Source: an uncultured Christensenellaceae bacterium (lineage in GTDB: Bacteria; Bacillota; Clostridia; Christensenellales; Borkfalkiaceae). Taken from it: a stretch of 64,000 nt of DNA. The stretch covers positions 186,001 through 250,000 of the forward strand of contig CAJUIR010000001.1 in the NCBI GenBank assembly GCA_910586655.1, in the 5' to 3' direction. The position numbers and the translations under genes are program-made. Below, piece by piece: positions 43,085 to 51,983 of this stretch (positions within the stretch are counted from its first letter, which is position 1; each line of letters opens with the position of its first letter). The notes below the pieces were generated by a model. That model searched no databases. It saw nothing but the letters and a program-made list of their open reading frames with translations, and was not told the DNA's origin.

Positions 43085-43735
43085 TTATTCTTTTTTTCCT
43101 TTCTTCGGTTTCTCTTTCAGAAGATCGCGGATCTCCGTCAACAGTTCTTCTAACGTAGGCGAAGCAGGCGCCGACTCCGAAACCGATTCCGCAACCGTTT
43201 CCTGCGCCGGAACGGGCGGTGTCTGTACAGGCTCTTCAGCCGTATCTTCCTGCACTGCTTCCTCAGCATTTTCCGTTGCAACCGTCTCCGTGCCCTCGCT
43301 CTCCGCATTTTGGGCAACGCGTTTTGCGTCGGCTATCTCTTTGGCTTTTTTCGCCGCATTGTGCACACTGTTAATCGTTTTTATAATCAGGAACAACACG
43401 AGCGCAATTAACAGGAAATTGATGATCGCATTGATAAAGGCGCCCCAATCGATATAAATAGATTGTGCAAGGTCAATGGTCACGTTGTCTTCCGCATAAC
43501 GTTTCACAAGGAAAGTATATACTTCGCTCAAGGAATCTTTCCCGAGTATGGACGCGAGAATCCAGTTGATGATCGGTTTTAAAATATTATTACTCAGCGC
43601 ATTGACGATTGCCGTAAACGCTCCGCCGATAATAATGCCGATCGCCATATCCAGCACGTTTCCGCGCGATATGAACTCTTTAAATTCCTTAAAAAAACCT
43701 TTCTTAGAAGACTTGTCCTTTGCCTTTTTTGCCAT
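43085..43735 (-). CDS. mscL: Large-conductance mechanosensitive channel with long C-terminal insert
   Basis: A 216-residue MscL; most are 130-150. The N-terminal helix (FFKEFKEFISRGN), TM1 (about 26-48, NVLDMAIGIIIGGAF) and TM2 (about 100-122) are normal. Between TM2 and the C-terminal helix (PTLEELLTEIRDLLKE, about 193-208) is an extra acidic, Pro/Glu/Thr-rich stretch (about 142-192). It should act as a pentameric osmotic safety valve in the membrane. The insert would lengthen the cytoplasmic bundle linker. Good ribosome-binding site (AGGAGATGATTTTTT). Last gene of the operon. Confidence 0.93.
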   Translation of the reverse strand: MAKKAKDKSSKKGFFKEFKEFISRGNVLDMAIGIIIGGAFTAIVNALSNNILKPIINWILASILGKDSLSEVYTFLVKRYAEDNVTIDLAQSIYIDWGAFINAIINFLLIALVLFLIIKTINSVHNAAKKAKEIADAKRVAQNAESEGTETVATENAEEAVQEDTAEEPVQTPPVPAQETVAESVSESAPASPTLEELLTEIRDLLKEKPKKGKKE

Positions 43736-43741
43736 AAAAAA

Positions 43742-45223
43742 TCATCTCCTATAAACTTTATTCATTTTCTTCAATTTTTTCATCACAATCGCGTCAGGCT
43801 GTTTTTCCAAGCGAAACGTCCAATTTCCGCCCAGTGTTCCTGGTTCGTTCATGCGCGCCCGATTATCGTATCCGAGAATATCCTGCACGGGCAAAATTGC
43901 AAGACGCGCCTTGGAAGATAACGCCAAACGGACAAATGCTTCCGGAAAACGTTCTCCGCGTCCGCCGAGAGACAAATAAATCCTACATTCAGCCAGCGTT
44001 GCAGCGATCCGCGAACGAAGAAGAATGAATTCTTCGGCGGAGAGAGAACGGATATAACCCGCAACCGTATCGTTATCGTGCGTTCCTGTATAACATACGC
44101 TGTTTTCGGATATGTTCTTAGGCAGGAATGGATTTTCGGGATTTCCGTCAAATGCAAACAACAGCACTTTCATCCCGGGGAACCCTGTCTTTTCAAGCAA
44201 CGCCTTCACTCCGTCGTCAACTACGCCGAGGTCTTCGGCGATGATCACTTCCTTATCGATCCCCTCGAAAATATCGTCCTTCGGTCCGTCTTTCCAAACG
44301 CCCGTTTCGGCAGTTTTTGCGCCGTAAGGGATTTCGTAATAACGCTCCAATCCGCGGAAATGGTCGATACGAATCAAATCGTAAGTTTTAAGCGCACTTT
44401 GAAGACGTTTTTTCCACCAAGCGTAACCGTCTTTTTTATGTTCTTTCCAGTCGTATACGGGATTTCCCCATAGTTGACCCGTTGCGGAAAAATAGTCGGG
44501 CGGAACTCCCGCAACTTTTTCGGGACGCAGTTTTTTATCCAGTTTGAACAAATCGGGATTCGCCCATACGTCCGCGCTGTCGTATGCAACGTATAACGCA
44601 ATGTCGCCGATGATTTTAAGACCGATTTGATTGCAATAGTCCTTTAATGCAAACCACTGCTTCCAGAATTCGTACTGTAAAAACTGCCAAAATAAATATT
44701 CTTCGTGGTAATCCGTCCGAAGTTTTTCAAGCGATTCCGCTTTACGGTCTCTTAACGGAATCTCCCAATTCACAAAGGAACCGCCGTAGACGGTTTTTGC
44801 CGTCATAAACAAACTGTAATCTTCGGCGACCCCGCTTTTGATAAATTCCCGAAAGGTTTCATCATCGAAAAAAAAGCGGGAAAACGCCTTTCTCAAAATC
44901 AAAAAACGTTCGAGGTACAGGGTTCCGTAATCGATTTCCCCTTTTTGCTCCGCTTCTTTCAGATCCTCTTTGGTAAGCAAACCTTGTTTCGCAAGATCGT
45001 CTAAATCGATAAAATAAGGATTCCCCGAGTCGCAGGAAACGGAACTATACGGAGAATCTCCGAATCCCGTTTGAACAAGCGGCAATACCTGCCAGTATTT
45101 TACACCGCTTTTGACTAGTTTTTTTGCGAAGCGATATGCTTCTTTCCCCAGCGAGCCGATTCCGTATTTCCCCGGCAAGGAAGAAATATGACACAGAACG
45201 CCGGTTGCTCTTTGATAATTCAT
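43742..45223 (-). CDS. malQ: 4-alpha-glucanotransferase
   Basis: A 493-residue GH77 enzyme (amylomaltase/DPE1 type) that transfers alpha-1,4-glucan segments in glycogen and maltodextrin metabolism. The N-terminal GVLCHISSLPGKYGIGSLG, the nucleophile region LIRIDHFRGLERYYEIP, the acid/base EDLGVVDDGV and the THDNDT motif are all present. A GTG three codons upstream is possible, but I prefer the ATG at 45223. It lies 31 bases after dapL. Confidence 0.95.
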   Translation of the reverse strand: MNYQRATGVLCHISSLPGKYGIGSLGKEAYRFAKKLVKSGVKYWQVLPLVQTGFGDSPYSSVSCDSGNPYFIDLDDLAKQGLLTKEDLKEAEQKGEIDYGTLYLERFLILRKAFSRFFFDDETFREFIKSGVAEDYSLFMTAKTVYGGSFVNWEIPLRDRKAESLEKLRTDYHEEYLFWQFLQYEFWKQWFALKDYCNQIGLKIIGDIALYVAYDSADVWANPDLFKLDKKLRPEKVAGVPPDYFSATGQLWGNPVYDWKEHKKDGYAWWKKRLQSALKTYDLIRIDHFRGLERYYEIPYGAKTAETGVWKDGPKDDIFEGIDKEVIIAEDLGVVDDGVKALLEKTGFPGMKVLLFAFDGNPENPFLPKNISENSVCYTGTHDNDTVAGYIRSLSAEEFILLRSRIAATLAECRIYLSLGGRGERFPEAFVRLALSSKARLAILPVQDILGYDNRARMNEPGTLGGNWTFRLEKQPDAIVMKKLKKMNKVYRR

Positions 45224-45254
45224 GACGACCACTCTGCCGATTGATATTCTAATC

Positions 45255-46448
45255 TTATTTTTGAAGCAAACGGGATATTCTCTCGCATGCCTCCCGCGTA
45301 CTCTCTTCCGTTCCGAACGCAGTCAAACGGAAAAATCCTTCGCCGTTTTTACCGAATCCGCTGCCCGGCGTGCCCACCACGTTCGCTTCTTCCAACAGAT
45401 AGTCGAAGAAAGCCCAACTATCCATCCCGTTCGGACATTTCAACCAGATATAGGGTGAATTTTTCCCGCCCGTATACCAGATTCCGAGACGGTCGAGCAT
45501 GTTTCCGATCAGTTCCGCATTTTTTCTGTAATATTCGATATTGCGGCTGATCTGCGTTTCTCCCTCTTCCGAGAATACGGCAGCCGCACCCATTTGCGTC
45601 ACGTAACTTACGCCGTTAAATTTAGTGGACTGTCTTCTCGCCCATAATTGATTCAAAGACGCGCCTTCCCGTTTCAGATCCATGGGAACGATCGTATATC
45701 CGCAACGAACGCCTGTAAATCCTGCCGTTTTGGAATAGGAACAAATTTCGATCGCGCAATCCTTTGCTCCCTCCACTTCGTAAATACTGCGCGCAAGCGA
45801 AGGATCGGTTACAAAATATTCGTAAGCCGCATCGAAAATAATCAACGCGTCGAGCGATTTTGCATAATCGATCCAAACCTTTAACTGCTCGCGCGTGTAC
45901 GCGGCACCCGTTGGATTATTGGGCGAACAGATATAAATAATATCGGCGTGAACGCTCGGATCGGGCATGGGTAAAAAACCGTTCTGTTCGTTCGCGTCGG
46001 CATAAACAATCTTCCTGCCGTCCATCGTATTCGCATCTGCATACGCAGGATATACAGGGTCGGGAAGCAACACGATATTTTCGTTTGAGAATAAATCGAG
46101 AATATTTCCGCAATCGGATTTTGCGCCGTCGGAAATAAAGATCTCGTTTGTTTCAAGCGTCACGCCTTTGCGTTGATAACTTTTTTGAATGGACGAGATC
46201 AACTCCCCGTATCCGTAACAGGTCTGATCGGGGCCGTAACCTTTGAACGTTTCCGTGTGCGCCATGTCCTCCACTGCGCGCTTCATCGCGTCGACCACAA
46301 CGGGTGCAAGCGGACGCGTAACGTCTCCGATAGAAAGACGAATCACGTCTTTTTCGGGATGTGCTTTTTTATACTCCGCCGTTTTTCTGCCGACAGTCGC
46401 AAACAGATAACTGTTCTTTAAATCAAGAAAGCATTTGTTGATTTTCAT
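45255..46448 (-). CDS. dapL: LL-diaminopimelate aminotransferase
   Basis: A 397-residue PLP class I aminotransferase that converts tetrahydrodipicolinate directly to LL-diaminopimelate, bypassing the acylated dapDCE steps. The PLP lysine is in SYSKTAGFTGVR. IRLSIGDVTRPLAP and GYGPDQTCYGYGEL are DapL signatures. LL-DAP made here is the substrate of DapF, encoded three genes upstream at 48094. The ATG follows AAGGAGAGCGAACT. Confidence 0.95.
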   Translation of the reverse strand: MKINKCFLDLKNSYLFATVGRKTAEYKKAHPEKDVIRLSIGDVTRPLAPVVVDAMKRAVEDMAHTETFKGYGPDQTCYGYGELISSIQKSYQRKGVTLETNEIFISDGAKSDCGNILDLFSNENIVLLPDPVYPAYADANTMDGRKIVYADANEQNGFLPMPDPSVHADIIYICSPNNPTGAAYTREQLKVWIDYAKSLDALIIFDAAYEYFVTDPSLARSIYEVEGAKDCAIEICSYSKTAGFTGVRCGYTIVPMDLKREGASLNQLWARRQSTKFNGVSYVTQMGAAAVFSEEGETQISRNIEYYRKNAELIGNMLDRLGIWYTGGKNSPYIWLKCPNGMDSWAFFDYLLEEANVVGTPGSGFGKNGEGFFRLTAFGTEESTREACERISRLLQK

Positions 46449-46460
46449 AGTTCGCTCTCC

Positions 46461-48062
46461 TTATTTTCCTTCATGATACTTTACGGCATATCTTATGAAT
46501 TCACGGAACAAAGGATGCGCATTGTTCGGACGGGACTTGAATTCGGGATGGAACTGTACGCCGACGAAGAAATCATTTTTCGGGTACTCGACGGCTTCGA
46601 CAAGCGAACCGTCCGGAGAAGTCCCCGCAATTTTCATGCCCTTCTCTTCAAATGCGTTTCTGAAATCATTGTTAAATTCAAAACGGTGACGGTGACGCTC
46701 CGCAACACGATCGCATCCGTATGCTTCCAGCATGCGCGGACCGAGTACGTTGCAAGGATATGCTCCAAGCCGCATAGTTCCGCCCATTTTCACGCCGTAT
46801 TGATCGGGCATCAGATCGATGACCGAGTGCGTTCCCTCGGGGAGAAATTCCGATGAGTTGGCATCTTCATATCCCAGCACGCTCCTTGCGAATTCAATGA
46901 CCGCAACCTGCATACCGAGGCAAATCCCAAGGAAAGGCAAATTGTGCTCCCTCGCATATTTGCACGCGGCAATTTTCCCTTCGACGCCTCTTCCGCCGAA
47001 GCCGCCCGGGATTAGGAGTCCGTCCACGTCGGAAAGCGTATCGGCTACGTTTTCGGAAGTGATTGTTTCGCTGTCAACCCATTTGATCTCCACTTTCGCA
47101 TTGGTTTCAAATCCACCGTGCGCCAAGGCTTCCGCAACTGAAAGATATGCGTCGTGCAGTTGAACATATTTTCCGCAAAGCGCAATTTTTACGGTTTTGC
47201 TGCGCGCATGAATGCGGCCGAGCATTTCCTCCCATTCCGAGAGGTCGATTTTATTCGCAGACAAATGCAGAATATCGCATACCGTTGTAGATAAATTGCT
47301 CTTTTCCAGCATCATAGGCGCCTCGTAAAGCACAGGCACCGTCAGATTCTCGATACAGCAATGCGGTTCCACGTTGCAAAACATCGCAATTTTTTCACGA
47401 ATGGAATCGGGCATCGGCTCGTCCACGCGCGCTACGATAATGTCGGGGAAAATGCCCATGCCCTGCAATTCTTTTACGGAATGCTGCGTGGGTTTGCTCT
47501 TGAATTCGCACGAACCGGAAATGTAAGGAACAAGCGTAACGTGGATAAAGCAGCAATTATCTCTGCCTACTTCGCGCGCAACCTGACGGATCGCCTCTAA
47601 AAAGGGTTGGCTTTCGATATCACCCGTCGTCCCCCCGATTTCGGTAATCACGATATCGGCATTGGTCTGTTTGCCGACCTGATAGATAAAACTTTTGATT
47701 TCGTTCGTTACGTGCGGGATCACCTGTACCGTCTGTCCCAAATATTCGCCGTTCCTCTCTTTGGTAAGAACGTTCCAGTACACTTTCCCCGTCGTAAGAT
47801 TGGAGAATTTATTCAAATCCTCGTCGATAAACCGCTCGTAATGTCCCAAGTCGAGATCGGTTTCCGCGCCGTCCTCGGTAACGAATACCTCTCCGTGCTG
47901 ATAAGGGCTCATCGTGCCGGGATCGATATTGATATAAGGATCGAGTTTTTGCGAAGCCACTTTATAGCCGCGCATTTTTAAAAGTCTGCCAAGAGATGCA
48001 GCCGTAATGCCTTTCCCCAGTCCCGATACAACACCGCCCGTTACAAAGATGTATTTCGTCAT
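46461..48062 (-). CDS. pyrG: CTP synthase
   Basis: A 533-residue enzyme aminating UTP to CTP. The N-terminal synthetase domain (YIFVTGGVVSGLGKGITAASLG) and C-terminal glutamine amidotransferase domain with the cysteine in LGICLGMQVAVIEF and HPEFKSRP are complete. A good ribosome-binding site (AAGGAG) precedes the ATG. It sits between dapF and dapL. Confidence 0.98.
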   Translation of the reverse strand: MTKYIFVTGGVVSGLGKGITAASLGRLLKMRGYKVASQKLDPYINIDPGTMSPYQHGEVFVTEDGAETDLDLGHYERFIDEDLNKFSNLTTGKVYWNVLTKERNGEYLGQTVQVIPHVTNEIKSFIYQVGKQTNADIVITEIGGTTGDIESQPFLEAIRQVAREVGRDNCCFIHVTLVPYISGSCEFKSKPTQHSVKELQGMGIFPDIIVARVDEPMPDSIREKIAMFCNVEPHCCIENLTVPVLYEAPMMLEKSNLSTTVCDILHLSANKIDLSEWEEMLGRIHARSKTVKIALCGKYVQLHDAYLSVAEALAHGGFETNAKVEIKWVDSETITSENVADTLSDVDGLLIPGGFGGRGVEGKIAACKYAREHNLPFLGICLGMQVAVIEFARSVLGYEDANSSEFLPEGTHSVIDLMPDQYGVKMGGTMRLGAYPCNVLGPRMLEAYGCDRVAERHRHRFEFNNDFRNAFEEKGMKIAGTSPDGSLVEAVEYPKNDFFVGVQFHPEFKSRPNNAHPLFREFIRYAVKYHEGK

Positions 48063-48093
48063 AAATTACTCCTTTTGTAAATCCTCATTAAAC

Positions 48094-48933
48094 TCAAATT
48101 TCAACTTCGCCCGTAAAGGCAAATTCCGCGCCGCCCGTCATAAAAACGGTTTCATCTGTATATTTTACCGTTAAATCTCCGCCGCGGAGGTGGACGAGGA
48201 TATCCTCGTTTTTTCCGCAATAACCGTTCAACACGCTTGCAACCGCAGCGGCGCACGCGCCCGTTCCGCACGCCCACGTCTCCCCGCTGCCGCGTTCCCA
48301 GACGCGCATTTGTATTTCGTTTCGTTTTAAAACACGCACGAATTCGGTATTCACCGATTCGGGAAACACAGTATGATTTTCATACATGGGTCCGATGATT
48401 TCCAGATCGAGCAAATAAGGGTCTCCGCCGAAGATCACGCAATGCGGATTCCCCATCGACACGCACGTCAATTGTTCGGTAACCCCGTTCACTTGAAGCG
48501 GAACGTCGATCGCGGTCTTACCTGAAAATTTCGCAGGGATCCTCTCGGGCGTTAATTCCGCCGCACCCATATCTACCGTGACCGAACGCACTCTTCCGTC
48601 CTGCGCTTCGATATAAAGCGTTTTGATCCCGCTAAGCGTTTCTACGGTCAGAATATCTTTTTGGATGCCTTTGATTTCGTAGAGGAATTTCCCTACGCAA
48701 CGGATGCCGTTTCCGCACATCTTCCCCTCGCTGCCGTCGGCATTGAACATTCTCATTTTTCCGTCAGCAATTTCGCTTTTGCATACCAAAATGATCCCGT
48801 CTCCGCCAACGGAAAAATGGCGGTCGGATAACTGAACCGCCTTTTCTTCGGGCCGTTCGAGTTCTTTCTCGAAACAGTCGAAATAAATATAATCGTTGCC
48901 GATGCCGTGCATTTTATAAAAACGCTGTTTCAT
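48094..48933 (-). CDS. dapF: Diaminopimelate epimerase (intact, stand-alone)
   Basis: A 279-residue epimerase converting LL- to meso-diaminopimelate for lysine and peptidoglycan. Both catalytic cysteines are present: Cys73 in GKMCGNGIRC and Cys222 in ETWACGTGAC. The N-terminus is KMHGIGNDYIYF. It is clearly related to the domain fused to CarB but keeps the first cysteine that the fusion has lost, so this copy should be the working epimerase. Its ATG is one base past the purA stop. Confidence 0.96.
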   Translation of the reverse strand: MKQRFYKMHGIGNDYIYFDCFEKELERPEEKAVQLSDRHFSVGGDGIILVCKSEIADGKMRMFNADGSEGKMCGNGIRCVGKFLYEIKGIQKDILTVETLSGIKTLYIEAQDGRVRSVTVDMGAAELTPERIPAKFSGKTAIDVPLQVNGVTEQLTCVSMGNPHCVIFGGDPYLLDLEIIGPMYENHTVFPESVNTEFVRVLKRNEIQMRVWERGSGETWACGTGACAAAVASVLNGYCGKNEDILVHLRGGDLTVKYTDETVFMTGGAEFAFTGEVEI

Positions 48934-48934
48934 T

Positions 48935-50209
48935 TCAGTGGAATTTTACGTATGCTTCCCGCTCTGCGCCGACGGAAACGTAAGTGATCGTACATTCGCA
49001 AAGCATCTCGATGAGTTCAATATAAGCAATCGCCTCTTTGGGCAGGTCTTCTCTTCTCCTGCACTTCGAGATATCGCAGTTCCAGCCTTTGACCTTCTGA
49101 TAAACAGGTTTGCATTGATCGAGCATATCGGGGAAAGGAAATTCTGCGATCCTCTTTCCGTCTAATTCGTATGCCGTACAAATTTCAAGATCCTCGTAAC
49201 CGGAAAGGACGTCTAATTTGGTAAGCGCGATTTCATCGGCGCCCTGACAGCGGATTCCGTAACGGGAAGCCACGACGTCAAAGGGACCGACCCGTCTGGG
49301 TCTGCCCGTTGCCGCACCGTACTCGCCGCCCGCTGCACGGAGTTTTTCCGCAGGTTCGCCAAAATATTCCGCAGTAAACGGACCTTCCCCCACGCACGTG
49401 GAGTAGGCTTTCATAATTCCGATAGAACGGTCCAGTTTCAGATTGGGAACGCCTGCTCCGATCGGCGCATATGCCGCGATCGTTGAAGAACTGGAAGTAT
49501 ACGGATAGATGCCGAAATCAATATCGCGAAGCGCGCCGAGTTGCGCTTCGAACATAATATTTTTTCCCGCTTTGTTTGCTTCATTGATAAACAAACCTGT
49601 GTCGCAGATATACTCGCGCAAAGGTTCGCCGTATTCCTGAAAATAAGCGATCACTTCTTCCGCAGTCACAGGCGCGTGTCCGTATCCGCCCGTAACGGTC
49701 AGATTTTTCCACTCTACAATATCACGAATCCGAGCATATAGACGTTCGGGATTGAGCAATTCGCCCATACGGAAGGCTTTTTTCATGTATTTGTCGGCAT
49801 AAACAGGCGCGATCCCGCGACGGGTAGAGCCGAATTTTTTATCGGCAAGCCGTTCTTCTTCCAAACAGTCGAGTAGAACGTGGTAAGGCATTGTGATGAC
49901 TGCCCGATCGCTGATCTTCAAATTTTCGGGCGTAATCGAAATTCCCTGAGAACGCAGACGCGCCGCTTCCTCGGTAAGATGACGGATATCGATGACCATG
50001 CCTGTGCCGAGAACATTGACTACGTTTTCTCTTAAAATACCGGAAGGCAAAAGATTGAGAATAAACTTCCCGCGTTCGTTTACCACAGTATGTCCTGCGT
50101 TGTTACCGCCCTGATAACGGCACACAATGTCGAAACGGTCGGAAAGCAGATCTACCATTCTTCCCTTACCTTCGTCGCCCCAGTTAATTCCGCAAATCGA
50201 AGTCAGCAT
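48935..50209 (-). CDS. purA: Adenylosuccinate synthase
   Basis: A 424-residue GTP-dependent enzyme that commits IMP to AMP synthesis. The N-terminal GINWGDEGKGRMVDLL P-loop, GNNAGHTVV, and PRRVGPFD motifs are complete. The ATG at 50209 follows AAGGAGATAATT; an upstream in-frame start at 50230 is in the leader and rejected. It is the first gene of purA-dapF-pyrG-dapL-malQ-mscL. The leader is only about 20 bases, so there is no room for a purine riboswitch. Confidence 0.97.
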   Translation of the reverse strand: MLTSICGINWGDEGKGRMVDLLSDRFDIVCRYQGGNNAGHTVVNERGKFILNLLPSGILRENVVNVLGTGMVIDIRHLTEEAARLRSQGISITPENLKISDRAVITMPYHVLLDCLEEERLADKKFGSTRRGIAPVYADKYMKKAFRMGELLNPERLYARIRDIVEWKNLTVTGGYGHAPVTAEEVIAYFQEYGEPLREYICDTGLFINEANKAGKNIMFEAQLGALRDIDFGIYPYTSSSSTIAAYAPIGAGVPNLKLDRSIGIMKAYSTCVGEGPFTAEYFGEPAEKLRAAGGEYGAATGRPRRVGPFDVVASRYGIRCQGADEIALTKLDVLSGYEDLEICTAYELDGKRIAEFPFPDMLDQCKPVYQKVKGWNCDISKCRRREDLPKEAIAYIELIEMLCECTITYVSVGAEREAYVKFH

Positions 50210-50235
50210 AATTATCTCCTTAAAAACCAAAATTT

Positions 50236-50265
50236 ATTATACTATACATGCCCTGCGACTGTCAA
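50236..50265 (-). promoter_or_regulatory. Promoter of purA operon
   Basis: TTGACA (50260-50265) and TATAAT (50236-50241), 18-base spacer. Confidence 0.8.
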
Positions 50266-50382
50266 GTGCTCTGGGTGATTTTAGAACGTTATTTTTCTAT
50301 GGAATGTCAATTAGAATGCAAACAGGCAATGCAAAGTTTGATCATTTTTTGTATGAAATTAACTTCATTTTTTAGAAATCGG

Positions 50383-50411
50383 TTGACAATTTCAGAGGAT
50401 AGGCGTAAAAT
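50383..50411 (+). promoter_or_regulatory. Promoter of zinc-ribbon Nudix gene
   Basis: TTGACA (50383-50388) and TAAAAT (50406-50411), 17-base spacer. The stretch 50266-50382 between the two divergent promoters shows nothing else I can name. Confidence 0.75.
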
Positions 50412-50437
50412 AAAAGAGTTGATTAGGAGGAACAAAT

Positions 50438-50929
50438 ATGCATTGCAGAGATTGTGGAGAAAAACTTACTTTGGGATTTGTAGAAAATGAAGGGCTTGTC
50501 CCCTATTGCCCTAAGTGCGGCAAATTCAAATTTCCTTTCTTCCCGGTTGCCGTATCGATGACGGTCATAAACAAAGACGAATCGAAAATTTTGCTTGCAA
50601 AGCACGTCGGCGACGAGGACTTTAAACTTTTTGCAGGGTACATCAAAAAAGGCGAGAGCGCAGAAAAAGCCATTCCCCGCGAATTAAAAGAAGAAACAAA
50701 CTTAGCCGCCGTAAAATGGCGTTACTTTTCATCCCGATACCATGAAGAAAAAGACGTTTTAATGCTCAATTTTCTTGTAACGGCAACGGAAAGCGAAATA
50801 AAACTCGGCGAAGAAATCGAAGAAGCGCGTTGGTGTACCGTCGAAGAAGCAAAAACCCTCATCCGTAAAGATTCCACGGCAGAATACTTTTTAAACGGAG
50901 CCATTAACGAACTCGGCAAAAAGCGATAA
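50438..50929 (+). CDS. Nudix hydrolase with N-terminal zinc ribbon
   Basis: A 163-residue protein. Cys3, Cys6, Cys24 and Cys27 (MHCRDC and YCPKC) form a zinc ribbon, and a Nudix box spans about 67-89 with RELKEETN. The layout resembles NAD-capped-RNA or NADH pyrophosphatases but lacks a longer N-terminal domain, so the substrate is open. Strong ribosome-binding site (TAGGAGGAACAAAT). Monocistronic. Confidence 0.85.
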   Translation: MHCRDCGEKLTLGFVENEGLVPYCPKCGKFKFPFFPVAVSMTVINKDESKILLAKHVGDEDFKLFAGYIKKGESAEKAIPRELKEETNLAAVKWRYFSSRYHEEKDVLMLNFLVTATESEIKLGEEIEEARWCTVEEAKTLIRKDSTAEYFLNGAINELGKKR

Positions 50930-50957
50930 AAGAATCCCGCATATGCGGGATTCTTTT
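50928..50957. terminator. Bidirectional terminator, Nudix and CotJC-like genes
   Basis: AAAAGAATCCCGC/GCGGGATTCTTTT with an ATAT loop. It overlaps the last bases of both genes. Confidence 0.85.
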
Positions 50958-51468
50958 ACATTTCATTTTCTTTCAGTTCTCCGAACAAGGCTTCGAGCGC
51001 AGAAACATGCGTTTTCTCGTCCTCGATGATCCGTTCGATCACAGCGCATACCTTTTGATTGGTAAGAGAATTCAAAATTCTCTGGTATTCGGCAAGAGCG
51101 GCTCTTTCGGCAATGATATCCGCTCCGATCATTCCAAACGGATTTTTTACGTAGTTTACGTACGAGGCGGAATAAAATCCCACGGGATACGGCGGGCAAG
51201 CAGTGAATACGGGCGGCGCACCGAGTTTTGTGATCAACGTTCCCAATATTTCGATATGATGCATCTCGGTAACGGCGATATCCATAATGAGTTTCGATTC
51301 TTTCTGCATCCCGTTCGCGCCCAGCAAAATCGATTGATATACATACTGTAAAACCGAAGTCAATTCCCCTTCTTTGCCTGCGTAGGCGGGCGACACCAAA
51401 CGCAGAGACTGATAATCTTCCGTGATTTCATCAAGCGGCGGATACGGCGCGTCAAATTTTAAGCCCAA
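50956..51468 (-). CDS. Ferritin-fold protein, manganese catalase/CotJC-like
   Basis: A 170-residue four-helix-bundle protein with dimetal ligands spaced as in manganese catalase and CotJC: GELTSVLQ, EMHHIEILG, ERAALAEYQRI and EDEKTHVSALE. It may scavenge peroxide or be a spore coat component; cotJA and cotJB are not adjacent. The frame is open to 51540, but AAGGGGG seven bases before a TTG at 51468 strongly marks a TTG start, and the residues upstream do not fit the family. Confidence 0.75.
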   Translation of the reverse strand: MGLKFDAPYPPLDEITEDYQSLRLVSPAYAGKEGELTSVLQYVYQSILLGANGMQKESKLIMDIAVTEMHHIEILGTLITKLGAPPVFTACPPYPVGFYSASYVNYVKNPFGMIGADIIAERAALAEYQRILNSLTNQKVCAVIERIIEDEKTHVSALEALFGELKENEM

Positions 51469-51534
51469 AAAAATTCCCCCTTTATTCTGCTTTTCAATCG
51501 CCAACAAAAAAGAAAACGAAATACCATATTTCGC

Positions 51535-51563
51535 TTGCAATTTCTTACTTTTTATGATATTCT
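51535..51563 (+). promoter_or_regulatory. Possible promoter of tRNA-Ser(TGA)
   Basis: TTGCAA (51535-51540) and TATTCT (51558-51563), 17-base spacer, 48 bases before the tRNA. Weak but the best candidate. Confidence 0.4.
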
Positions 51564-51611
51564 CAAAAAAGAAAATCGGTGAATTACTGATATATTAAAA
51601 ATTATTTATCC

Positions 51612-51699
<88 letters not shown>

Positions 51700-51709
51700 G
51701 AAGGGAATT

Positions 51710-51743
51710 GTACGAACCTACGCCAAAGTGAGTTCGTACTTTT
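51710..51743 (+). terminator. Terminator after tRNA-Ser(TGA)
   Basis: GTACGAAC/GTTCGTAC stem with a 14-base loop, followed by TTTTCC. Confidence 0.65.
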
Positions 51744-51945
51744 CCTTTTATACGAGTGTTTTGGGGTGCAAATACCCATTAAATGCATATTGCCTAAACC
51801 GCCTGTCTCGACGGCGTGGCAGACGCAAAAGCGTGATGAGAACGGCAACTTTACAAAATAGCGATAAAGGCACTTTGAGAAATCTTGGAGTGTCTTTTCT
51901 ATTTGCTTAAATGAATTGTTTAATTTTGATATGTTGATTTAAAGT
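51744..51945. other. Intergenic stretch without a recognizable gene
   Basis: About 200 bases between the tRNA terminator and the terminator of the giant surface gene. A short plus-strand reading frame ending near 51910 (CLNRLSRRRGRRKSVMRTA) has no ribosome-binding site and could be a repeat remnant. Nothing here can be called as a gene. Confidence 0.4.
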
Positions 51946-51976
51946 AAAAATCCACCCGCAAAGCAGGTGGATTTTT
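51946..51976. terminator. Terminator of the giant surface protein gene
   Basis: AAAAATCCACC/GGTGGATTTTT stem with T runs on both strands, eight bases after the stop. Confidence 0.85.
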
Positions 51977-51983
51977 TTCTGAC

